Positions 51,123 to 57,968 of a stretch of 64,000 bases of DNA are shown piece after piece (the first letter of the stretch is position 1; every line of letters starts with the position of its first letter). Origin of the DNA: Burkholderia sp. BCC1644 (GTDB lineage: Bacteria > Pseudomonadota > Gammaproteobacteria > Burkholderiales > Burkholderiaceae); contig NZ_CADFEI010000001.1 in the NCBI RefSeq assembly GCF_902833225.1, positions 496,001-560,000 on the forward strand, in the 5' to 3' direction. The notes beneath the pieces are model-generated. The model ran no database searches and was not told where the DNA came from. It saw only the letters and a list, made by a program, of their open reading frames with translations. The translations under genes and the position numbers were made by a program.

Positions 51123-52097
51123 ATGAACTCTCCGACTCTCCCCACGTACGACGACGTCGCCGCGGCTGCGGCCCGGCTCGAAGGCCATGCGCACCGCACG
51201 CCGGTGATGACGTCGCGAACGGTCGACGCAGCGCTCGGCGCGCAGGTGTTCTTCAAGTGCGAGAACCTGCAGCGCATGGGCGCATTCAAGTTCCGCGGCG
51301 CATTCAACGCGCTGTCGCGTTTCAACGCCGAACAGCGCCGCCACGGCGTCGTCGCGTTCTCGTCGGGCAACCACGCGCAGGCGATCGCGCTGTCGGCACG
51401 CATCCTCGGCATTCCCGCGACGATCGTGATGCCGCAGGATGCGCCGGCCGCGAAGATGGCCGCGACGCGCGGCTACGGCGGCAACGTCGTGACCTACGAC
51501 CGCTACACCGAGGACCGCGAGCAGATCGGCCGCGATCTCGCGGAGCAACACGGGCTCACGCTGATCCCGCCCTACGACCACGCGGACGTGATCGCCGGCC
51601 AGGGTACGGCGGCCAAGGAGCTGTTCGACGAAGTCGGCCCGCTCGACGCGGTGTTCGCGCCGCTCGGCGGCGGCGGGCTGCTGTCGGGCACCGCGCTGTC
51701 CACGCGCGCGCTGTCGCCGCACGCGACGTTGTACGGTGTCGAGCCCGAAGCCGGCAACGACGGCCAGCAATCGTTCCGCTCCGGCGCGATCGTCCGGATC
51801 GACACGCCGCGCACGATCGCCGACGGCGCGCAGACGCAATACCTCGGCAACCTGACGTTCCCGATCATCCGCCGCGACGTCGACGACATCCTGACCGCGA
51901 CCGACGCGGAACTGGTCGACTGCATGCGCTTCTTCGCCACCCGTATGAAGATTGTCGTCGAGCCGACCGGCTGCCTGTCGTTCGCTGCCGTGCGACGGAT
52001 GAAGGACGCGCTGCAGGGCAAGCGCGTCGGCGTCGTGATCAGCGGCGGCAACGTCGATCTCGAGAACTTCTGCGCGCTGGTGTCGACGCCGGCCTGA
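51123..52097 (+). CDS. PLP-dependent threonine/serine dehydratase family, threo-3-hydroxyaspartate ammonia-lyase-like
   Basis: A 324-residue fold-type II PLP enzyme. The PLP lysine is in MGAFKFRGAFNALSRF, the phosphate-binding SSGNHAQAIALSARI follows, and glycine-rich APLGGGGLLSGTAL binds the PLP phosphate. EPEAGNDGQQSFRSGAIVRIDTPRTIADGAQTQYLGNLTFP is typical of serine racemase / threo-3-hydroxy-L-aspartate ammonia-lyase enzymes. The reaction would be hydroxyaspartate to oxaloacetate and ammonia. ATG 51123 is chosen over an upstream TTG. The preceding DauR-like regulator supports a hydroxy- or D-amino-acid catabolic role, but the substrate is inferred. Confidence 0.85.
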   Translation: MNSPTLPTYDDVAAAAARLEGHAHRTPVMTSRTVDAALGAQVFFKCENLQRMGAFKFRGAFNALSRFNAEQRRHGVVAFSSGNHAQAIALSARILGIPATIVMPQDAPAAKMAATRGYGGNVVTYDRYTEDREQIGRDLAEQHGLTLIPPYDHADVIAGQGTAAKELFDEVGPLDAVFAPLGGGGLLSGTALSTRALSPHATLYGVEPEAGNDGQQSFRSGAIVRIDTPRTIADGAQTQYLGNLTFPIIRRDVDDILTATDAELVDCMRFFATRMKIVVEPTGCLSFAAVRRMKDALQGKRVGVVISGGNVDLENFCALVSTPA

Positions 52098-52172
52098 GCG
52101 TCGCGGCGCACATGAACATCCTGTCATCCGTGCGCCGTAGCGCCTTCACGACGCGTTAAGTTTCGCGCCCTA

Positions 52173-52200
52173 GACTGATTACGTTGTCCCGTAGTCAGTC
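52173..52200 (+). promoter_or_regulatory. Hairpin directly before the ribosome site of a small secreted protein gene
   Basis: GACTGATTACG (52173-52183) and CGTAGTCAGTC (52190-52200) form an 11-bp stem with one G-T pair and a 6-nt loop. GAAGGAG starts 2 nt later at 52203. It could be an operator overlapping the promoter or an RNA element affecting translation. Confidence 0.4.
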
Positions 52201-52214
52201 GTGAAGGAGCCATC

Positions 52215-52463
52215 ATGAACACGCACGCGATCGTCGCCGCCGCCCTGGCGGCCGCCTCCCTTTCGGCGTTCGCTCAACCGGGCGCGACGTCATCCGGTTT
52301 CCCGGCCGCATCGCCGCACGACGCCGTCGCGCAGGCGCTGCACCGCTCGCCCGGCGCGTTGCCGCACGCCGGCTTCGTGCTCGCGAAGATCGATCAGAAC
52401 AATACGCCGCCCGATCGCGGCGGCGACCCGAGCGGCCGCACGCACGCCGGCACGCACATGTAA
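52215..52463 (+). CDS. Small secreted protein (82 aa)
   Basis: MNTHAIVAAALAAASLSAFAQPGATSS... has a classical signal peptide with AFA-Q cleavage. The mature part (about 60 residues) is rich in Pro, Gly, His and Asn, with no Cys, and ends HAGTHM. An excellent ribosome site (GAAGGAG, 5 nt spacing) precedes the ATG, which supports a real gene. I do not recognise the family. It lies alone between the ammonia-lyase and a convergent SDR cluster. Confidence 0.65.
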   Translation: MNTHAIVAAALAAASLSAFAQPGATSSGFPAASPHDAVAQALHRSPGALPHAGFVLAKIDQNNTPPDRGGDPSGRTHAGTHM

Positions 52464-52472
52464 CGGCGCGCA

Positions 52473-52495
52473 CCGGGCGCCGCTGCCGCGCCCGG
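52473..52495. terminator. Bidirectional hairpin between the small secreted protein gene and the SDR cluster
   Basis: CCGGGCGC (52473-52480) and GCGCCCGG (52488-52495) form an 8-bp stem with a 7-nt loop between convergent genes. No T-run. Confidence 0.5.
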
Positions 52496-52507
52496 CCCCG
52501 CCGGCAT

Positions 52508-53332
52508 TCAGAACGACGGCAGCGACGGATCGCGTGCGGCGAGGATGTCGTCGGTGCGACGCTGCAGCGCGCCGTCGATCGTCTCCGGTTGCGGAATCAG
52601 CCAGTAGCGCCCTGCGCGAATGCCGTCGAACACCCGCTCGGCAAACGCGTCGGGCGTGAGGCCGTGCGCGTTCAGCATCGAGCGCATCGTGTCGACGAAG
52701 CCCTGCACCTCGGGCCGGTCGTGCGCGGCGCCGAACGGATCGTTGAAGATCCCCGACTGCACGGGGCCCGGCGCGAGCAGCGACACGCCGACCGGCGCAC
52801 CGAGCATCTTCAGTTCTCCATACAGCGATTCGGTCAGCGCGACCACCGCGAACTTCGTCGCCGAATACGGCGACATCAGCGGGCTCGGCAGGAAGCCGCC
52901 GACCGACGCGGTGTTCACGATCCGCGCCGGCACGTTGCGTTCGAGCATCCGCGGTACAAAACTGCGGATCCCGTTCAGCACGCCGTGCACGTTGATCGCG
53001 AAGCTGCGCTCGAAGCGTTCCGGCGTGATTTCCCAGCTGAAGCCCGTCGCCATCACGCCCGCGTTGTTGAACAGCAGGTCGACGCCGCCGAAGCGCTGCC
53101 ATGCGGCTTCGGCCAGCGCGTCGACGGCCTCCGGGCGACTCACGTCGGTCGGCACGCACAGCACTTCGGTATCGAGCGTCGCGGCAAAGGCGTCGAGCTT
53201 TGCCGGATCGAGATCGGCCAGCACGACGCGCATGCCGAGCGCGGCCGCGTGGCGCGCAAGCCCGCTGCCGATGCCGCTGGCCGCGCCGGTGATCACGGCG
53301 GTGCCGCCGTCGAAGCGAATCGAATTCGTCAT
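52508..53332 (-). CDS. Short-chain dehydrogenase/reductase (SDR)
   Basis: A 274-residue classical SDR with TGAASGIGSGLARHAAALGMRVVLADLDPAKLDA (Asp, NAD-type), NNAGVMATGFSWEITPERFERSFAINVHG, RIVNTASVGGFLPSPLMSPYSATKFAVVAL (YxxxK) and PGPVQSGIFNDPFGAAHD. The long C-terminal helix region (TPDAFAERVFDGIRAGRYWLIPQPETIDGALQRRTDDILA) is typical of carbonyl/aldehyde-reducing SDRs of about 270-280 residues. It starts 5 nt after the upstream SDR's stop and is the last gene of a five-gene minus operon. Confidence 0.9.
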   Translation of the reverse strand: MTNSIRFDGGTAVITGAASGIGSGLARHAAALGMRVVLADLDPAKLDAFAATLDTEVLCVPTDVSRPEAVDALAEAAWQRFGGVDLLFNNAGVMATGFSWEITPERFERSFAINVHGVLNGIRSFVPRMLERNVPARIVNTASVGGFLPSPLMSPYSATKFAVVALTESLYGELKMLGAPVGVSLLAPGPVQSGIFNDPFGAAHDRPEVQGFVDTMRSMLNAHGLTPDAFAERVFDGIRAGRYWLIPQPETIDGALQRRTDDILAARDPSLPSF

Positions 53333-53337
53333 GTCAG

Positions 53338-54213
53338 TCAAAGTCCTGTTGGGTCGATGAGAGGATGCGCGTACGCGGGAATCACCGGCGGCGGCAGCGG
53401 CGTGCGGCCGTCGAGCGAACGCACCGCGAGTTGCTGCGCGAGCGGGAAATGCAGGCTGTGCGTGACGAGGCCCGTGCGTTCGCGCGCCGGCAGGCTGCAC
53501 AGCGCAAGCGCGGTTTCGGCGAGATACGCGACGTCCTCGGTTGGATAGCCTTCGGGGATGTAGCGCGCGGCGCCCGGCGTGCGGATCGCCGTGCTCGGCG
53601 CGACGAGATTCACCGCGATGCCGTCGGCTTCGAGTTCGGCCGCGAGCCCCTGCGTGAAGCGCGACAGCGCGGCTTTCACCGCCGCATAGACGGTCGCGCC
53701 GCCCGCGCGCGAAAAATCGTCGAACGGCCGCAGCGGCGGCAGCGCCGTCGCGGAGCCGACGTTGACGATCCAGCCGGCGCCGCGAGCGCGCATCAGCGGG
53801 ATCGCGGCCTGCGCCAGCGCGAACGGGATGCGCAGATAGTGTTCGATCGTCGTGTCGAACATCGTCATCGGCATCGCGTCGACGCATGCGTAATCGGCCA
53901 CGCCCGCGTTGTTCACGAGGATGTCGAGGCCGCCGGCGGCTTGCGCCGCGCGCCCGACGAGCGCGTCGCGCTCAGCCGCGTTCGACAGGTCGGCCGCGAG
54001 CGCGAGCGCGCGGCCGCCGGCCTGTTCGATCAGCGCGACCGTTTCGGCGAGCGTACCAGCGGTGGTCGCCGATTGCGTGAGGCTGCGCGCGGTCACGACG
54101 ACGGTCGCGCCTTCGGACGCGAGACGCTGCGCGATCGCACGGCCGATGCCGCGGCTCGCGCCCGTCACGAGCGCGCACTTGCCGGCCAGGATCCGGGATG
54201 GGGTGTCGGTCAT
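53338..54213 (-). CDS. Short-chain dehydrogenase/reductase (SDR)
   Basis: A 291-residue classical SDR: TGASRGIGRAIAQRLASEGATVVVTARSLTQSATTAG (Arg/Ser after strand two, NADP-type), NNAGVADYACVDAMPMTMFD, WIVNVGSATALPPLRPFDDFSRAGGATVYAAVKAALSRF (YxxxK, with an insertion before the Tyr) and APSTAIRTPGAARYIPEGYPTEDVAYLAETALALCSLP. GGAGA precedes the start. It sits between an MDR oxidoreductase and another SDR gene. The substrate is unknown. Confidence 0.9.
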   Translation of the reverse strand: MTDTPSRILAGKCALVTGASRGIGRAIAQRLASEGATVVVTARSLTQSATTAGTLAETVALIEQAGGRALALAADLSNAAERDALVGRAAQAAGGLDILVNNAGVADYACVDAMPMTMFDTTIEHYLRIPFALAQAAIPLMRARGAGWIVNVGSATALPPLRPFDDFSRAGGATVYAAVKAALSRFTQGLAAELEADGIAVNLVAPSTAIRTPGAARYIPEGYPTEDVAYLAETALALCSLPARERTGLVTHSLHFPLAQQLAVRSLDGRTPLPPPVIPAYAHPLIDPTGL

Positions 54214-54243
54214 GATGTCTCCAGTCTTTTCGATGCGTGTCGT

Positions 54244-55236
54244 TCAGCCCGCGATATCCGCAACGTGCAGCACGAGCTTGGTTTTCGCCTCGCCCGTTTG
54301 AACGAGATCGAGTGCGCGGGCCGCCTGTTCGAGCGGGAAACTGTCGAAGCGCGGCACGCGCAACGCGCGCCGGCCGAGCCGTTCGGCGATCGACGCGAGC
54401 GTGTTGCCGCTCGGCATCCGGCTGTAGGTCAGCGCGACATGCAGCCCGCGATGCGCGGCTTCGGCGCCGACAGCGGCCAGCCGCTCGGCATCGCCGGCCG
54501 CGAGCGTCAAGATGTTCACGAGCGTGCCGCCCGGCGCGAGCAGGTCGAGCGCATCCGGCAGCGTGTCGCCGCCGACCGCGTCGAGCACCAGGTCGACGCC
54601 ACCGGGCGCCCAGGCGCGCAGCGCTGCAGCGATGTCCTGGGCGCGGTAGTCGATGGCGATCTCCGCCCCCAGCGATTCGACGGTGTCGCGATTGCGCGCC
54701 GAACACGTCGCCGCGACGCGCGCGCCGGCCTCGGCGGCCAGCTGGATCGCGAACGTGCCGACCGCGCCCGCGCCGCCGTGCACCAGCACGGTCTGCCCCG
54801 CGCGCAACCCGCCGTCATCGAACAGGCCGGCCCATGCGGCCAGCGCAGGCGTCGGCGTCGCGGCCGCTTCCGCAAAACTCACCGCGTCGGGCAACCGCAC
54901 GACCGAGTCGTGACGCACCGCGACGTATTCCGCATACGCGCCCCAGCGCCCCGCACCGACGTCGGTCTGCGCGAACACGCGCATGCCCGGTTCGAAGCCG
55001 TCGACGCCGTCGCCGACCGCCGCGACGACGCCCGCCGCGTCGAAGCCGATCACGAACGGGAACGTGTACTGCATGAATGCGCCGAGGTAGCCTTCGCGGC
55101 ATTTCCAGTCGGCGGGATTGACGCCCGCGTACGCGACGCGGATCAGCACGTCGCCGGGGCCCGGTTTCGGCGCCGGCACGTCGGCCAGCCGTAAGGCGTC
55201 GGAATGACCGACGCGGTCGATCAGAAGCGCTCGCAT
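54244..55236 (-). CDS. Zinc-independent quinone oxidoreductase-like MDR enzyme
   Basis: A 330-residue medium-chain dehydrogenase/reductase. The N-terminus RALLIDRVGHSDALRLADVPAPKPGPGDVLIRVAYAGVNPADWKCREG and the cofactor site VLVHGGAGAVGTFAIQLAAEAGARVAATCSARNRD are typical of the QOR/NADPH:quinone reductase branch, with no structural-zinc cysteine cluster. It reduces alpha,beta-unsaturated ketones or quinones with NADPH. GGAGA precedes ATG 55236. It is third in the operon (Dabb protein genes upstream, two SDR genes downstream), so together they could reduce and oxidise an enone-type intermediate. Confidence 0.88.
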   Translation of the reverse strand: MRALLIDRVGHSDALRLADVPAPKPGPGDVLIRVAYAGVNPADWKCREGYLGAFMQYTFPFVIGFDAAGVVAAVGDGVDGFEPGMRVFAQTDVGAGRWGAYAEYVAVRHDSVVRLPDAVSFAEAAATPTPALAAWAGLFDDGGLRAGQTVLVHGGAGAVGTFAIQLAAEAGARVAATCSARNRDTVESLGAEIAIDYRAQDIAAALRAWAPGGVDLVLDAVGGDTLPDALDLLAPGGTLVNILTLAAGDAERLAAVGAEAAHRGLHVALTYSRMPSGNTLASIAERLGRRALRVPRFDSFPLEQAARALDLVQTGEAKTKLVLHVADIAG

Positions 55237-55280
55237 CTTCGTGTCTCCAGAGGTGTTGTCGGTTGGGTGTGCGCGGCGTG

Positions 55281-55913
55281 TCACGCCGCCGAGTCGGCCA
55301 GCAGGCTCGACGCGAGCGGGCAGAACGCATGCGAGATCGCATCGACCGTCCAGTCGGGGCTTTCGGCGTCGAACCGGCGGTCGACCCAACCCCAGTGATA
55401 CGGATGCAACAGGTATTCGCCGAGCAGATCGCCGACCTGCGCGAATTCCTGTTGCCACACGTGCGTCCATGCGCCGGGGGTTTCGATCCGGTTCAGGCGC
55501 CAGTTGCGGATGCCCGGCATGAACGCGGGCATCCGCAGCAACTCGTGCTCGAGCAAGGCGACCTGTGCTTCGCTTGCCTGCGGACGTACACGCAACATCA
55601 GCGTGCGCCAGATGCCGTCGCGCAACGCGGGCTCGCGCAGGCCGCCGCCGATCGGGCGGCATGCTGCACCGTCGAGGCGCGCGATGCCGGGCAGTTGCGC
55701 CAGTGCGGCGAAATCCGCCGAGGAATCGACAAACCGTTCATCGCGCAGCACGTCGAGCGTGTAGTCGCCCGCGCCCCAGCAGCCTTCCAGATTGCGCGCG
55801 AGCGCCACGCGTTTCGCGCCCGGCAGCGCGTGCGCGGCTTCGCGCAATGCGTGCTCGATCGCTTCCGCATCGCGATCGGCCGAAACGAATACCTGTGCCG
55901 AGTCATGCCGCAT
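55281..55913 (-). CDS. Dabb-family protein
   Basis: A 210-residue protein with a C-terminal stress-responsive A/B barrel (Dabb) domain (~105-200): RTLMLRVRPQASEAQVALLEHELLRMPAFMPGIRNWRLNRIETPGAWTHVWQQEFAQVGDLLGEYLLHPYHWGWVDRRFDAE, a recognisable Dabb signature. The N-terminal half (DRDAEAIEHALREAAHALPGAKRVALARNLEGCWGAGDYTLDVLF-like) is probably a second ferredoxin-like barrel. Some Dabb proteins are olivetolic-acid-type cyclases, but the function here is unknown. Its start overlaps the upstream gene's end by 11 bp. Confidence 0.78.
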   Translation of the reverse strand: MRHDSAQVFVSADRDAEAIEHALREAAHALPGAKRVALARNLEGCWGAGDYTLDVLRDERFVDSSADFAALAQLPGIARLDGAACRPIGGGLREPALRDGIWRTLMLRVRPQASEAQVALLEHELLRMPAFMPGIRNWRLNRIETPGAWTHVWQQEFAQVGDLLGEYLLHPYHWGWVDRRFDAESPDWTVDAISHAFCPLASSLLADSAA

Positions 55914-56247
55914 GGTCGACCTCCGTCAGCGCGGGCAGCGGCAAGTCGGCGTCCGTCATCACGTGGCGGCGGCGCGCATCGCACAGCCCGTCGACGGCCA
56001 TCCAGAACGCAACCACGTCGCCGTCGGTCAATGCGCGCATCCGGTAATAGGAATACGCATCGTCGACCTGCCACGTCAGCCACAGCGTGCTCGGCTGCCC
56101 CGGCACCGCGACGGGCGGCGACACCCAGCGGCCGGCCGCCGTCAGTCCGCGCACCGCATGGCCGGGCAGGTAGCGCTCGCGCAGCAGCGCGAGCACGTCG
56201 GGAATGCGCTCGGGCGCGAGCGTGATTTCGTCTACGATCTGGATCAT
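55903..56247 (-). CDS. Small ferredoxin-fold-like protein, first gene of the operon
   Basis: A 114-residue protein starting MIQIVDEITLAPERIPDVLALLRERYLPGHAVRGLTAAGRWVSPPV. The alternating strands and helices (WLTWQVDDAYSYYRMRALTDGDVVAFWMAVDGLCDARRRHVMTD) look like a dimeric alpha+beta barrel related to the Dabb/EthD group. The ATG at 56247 is preferred over the long upstream frame, which is Arg/Pro-rich. It overlaps the Dabb gene by 11 bp and is divergent from the AraC regulator gene. The family cannot be named from this sequence alone. Confidence 0.7.
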   Translation of the reverse strand: MIQIVDEITLAPERIPDVLALLRERYLPGHAVRGLTAAGRWVSPPVAVPGQPSTLWLTWQVDDAYSYYRMRALTDGDVVAFWMAVDGLCDARRRHVMTDADLPLPALTEVDHAA

Positions 56248-56413
56248 TCGCGTATCGTCCGTGGTCGTTCGGGTCGGGATGCATGGCCGGCCTACGCCGT
56301 TCCGGCGAGGCCGAAGGCGGCCGGCGTGGATAGCATTCTTGCGTGGGGGCTGCTCGCGAACCCCTACCGGCCCGCTCACCGGCCCCTGTCGCAACGATCA
56401 GATCGGGAGACTC

Positions 56414-57472
56414 ATGAAACAGCGTGTATTGCCGGCGAGCGGACGCGTGCTGCCAGGTCTCGGCGCACGCCTGCTGAACGAACTCACTCGCAGCGGCGCG
56501 CCACTGGCCGACCACACGGCACACGCGCCGCAAGCGGCGATGACATCGGGCGGCTTCGTCGCGCTGTACCGCGACGCAATCGAGCGGCTCGAGGCGCAGG
56601 TCGCGCGCGGCAACGGCCATCCGCCGATGCGCAAGCAGGAAGTCGACCTGATGTGCCGGTGCCTGCTGAGCTGCGCGACGCTCGCCGACGCGATCCGCTG
56701 CGCGCGCGACTTCTGCGAGATGTTGACGCCGCGCGCCGGCGGGCTGTCGCTCGCGGTACGCGACGGGCGTGCGACGTTCCGGATGGATTCGCTGCGCCGC
56801 GCGCGCAGCCCGGCCGCGTGCCTCGTCGACGTGACCGGGCTGTTCTGCTATCTGCAGCTGTTCGGCTGGCTGATCGGGCAGCCGCTGCAGCCGACCGACG
56901 TGTGGCTCGGCCATCCGCGCCGCGACGACGCGGTGCCGCTGCTCGGGCTGTTCAACGCGCCGGTCGACGTCGGCCGGAAAACCTATGGCTTCGCGTTCGA
57001 TGCGACGCGGCTCGATTGCCGCGTGATCCGGCAGCCGGGCGAACTCGACGCGTTTCTCGTCGACTTCCCGTTTCGTCTGATCGATGCGCCGCCGGCCGTC
57101 GTGTCATGGGCGCAGCAAGTGCGCGGTTTTCTCGATGCGGCGCTCGCGCGGGAACAGGCGTTGCCGGCGCTTGCGGAGCTGGCCGCGTGGCTCGGCGTCA
57201 GCGAGGCGACGTTGCGCCGGCGGCTGGCGGCGGAAGGCAGCGGCTATCACGTGCTGCGCGAACAATGCGTGGCCGATGCGGCCCGACGATGCCTGCATGA
57301 GACGGACTGGCCGATTACACGCGTGGCCGCGTATCTCGGTTTCGGCGGCGAAGAGGCGTTCCGGCGCGCGTTCGTGCGCTGGACCGGCGTCGCGCCGAGC
57401 CGGTTCAGGCGCGACCGCATGACGCCCGGCCACCCCGTTTCTTCAGACAAGACACGCGGCACCGGCGCATAA
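56414..57472 (+). CDS. AraC family transcriptional regulator
   Basis: A 352-residue regulator. The N-terminal ligand domain (~70-230) resembles the AraC-type arabinose-binding-like (OruR) domain: LMCRCLLSCATLADAIRCARDFCEMLTPRAGGLSLAVRDGRATFRMD. The C-terminal two helix-turn-helix motifs are LAAWLGVSEATLRRRLAAEGSGYHVLREQCVADAARRCL and ITRVAAYLGFGGEEAFRRAFVRWTGVAPSRFR. The ATG at 56414 follows GGGAGA. It is divergent from the SDR/MDR/Dabb operon, of which it is the likely activator. Confidence 0.92.
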   Translation: MKQRVLPASGRVLPGLGARLLNELTRSGAPLADHTAHAPQAAMTSGGFVALYRDAIERLEAQVARGNGHPPMRKQEVDLMCRCLLSCATLADAIRCARDFCEMLTPRAGGLSLAVRDGRATFRMDSLRRARSPAACLVDVTGLFCYLQLFGWLIGQPLQPTDVWLGHPRRDDAVPLLGLFNAPVDVGRKTYGFAFDATRLDCRVIRQPGELDAFLVDFPFRLIDAPPAVVSWAQQVRGFLDAALAREQALPALAELAAWLGVSEATLRRRLAAEGSGYHVLREQCVADAARRCLHETDWPITRVAAYLGFGGEEAFRRAFVRWTGVAPSRFRRDRMTPGHPVSSDKTRGTGA

Positions 57473-57564
57473 GCGCAAGGATTCGGAAAGCGAACGCCGG
57501 GTAATGACGTTTTTTCGCACCCAGCGCGGCGCGGTAATTGACGCGCCCGAGCGCACGCCATTAC

Positions 57565-57742
57565 CCTTGCGCGCTGATGGTTCCCAGGGATGGGATCAAA
57601 AGGGAACGCAGGAGGGGCAACGCCTCGAATCTGCGGCTGCCCCCGCAACTGTGAGCGGCGAATCCGTGCCACTGCATGCCACTGGGAAACCGGGAAGGCC
57701 TGCACGGATGACGACCCGCGAGCCAGGAGACCTGCCATCGAC
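57565..57742 (+). ncRNA. Cobalamin (B12) riboswitch upstream of btuB
   Basis: Conserved blocks occur in order: GCGCTGATGGTTCCC, GGGAACGCAGGAGGGGCAAC, TGCGGCTGCCCCCGCAACTG, TGCCACTGGGAAACCGGGAA and the B12 box AGCCAGGAGACCTGCC at 57721-57736. Adenosylcobalamin binding should repress the downstream receptor. The ~230-nt interval before the btuB start would contain the expression platform. Confidence 0.95.
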
Positions 57743-57968
57743 CCGAGGTCCAGCAGCCGCACCGGGCGGGGTGTCCCGATGTGCAAGCACCGCCGTTGGC
57801 GGCCGCCCGTTGCATGGACGAACCGACCTCAGGATCCGTCAGATGTCCTTCGTTCCCGAATCCGCTTCCTTGCCGGAAGCGTCGCACCGACACGCCGCCG
57901 GCACGCGCAACCTGCCCGCCGTCCGCTCACGATCGCCGTACGCGCAACGCGCTTTCTCTCGCCGTCTC

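Noticed and set aside
57504..57968. Upstream in-frame extension of BtuB
   Set aside because: It would translate through the cobalamin riboswitch and lacks a signal peptide at its start; the ATG at 57969 gives a normal one.
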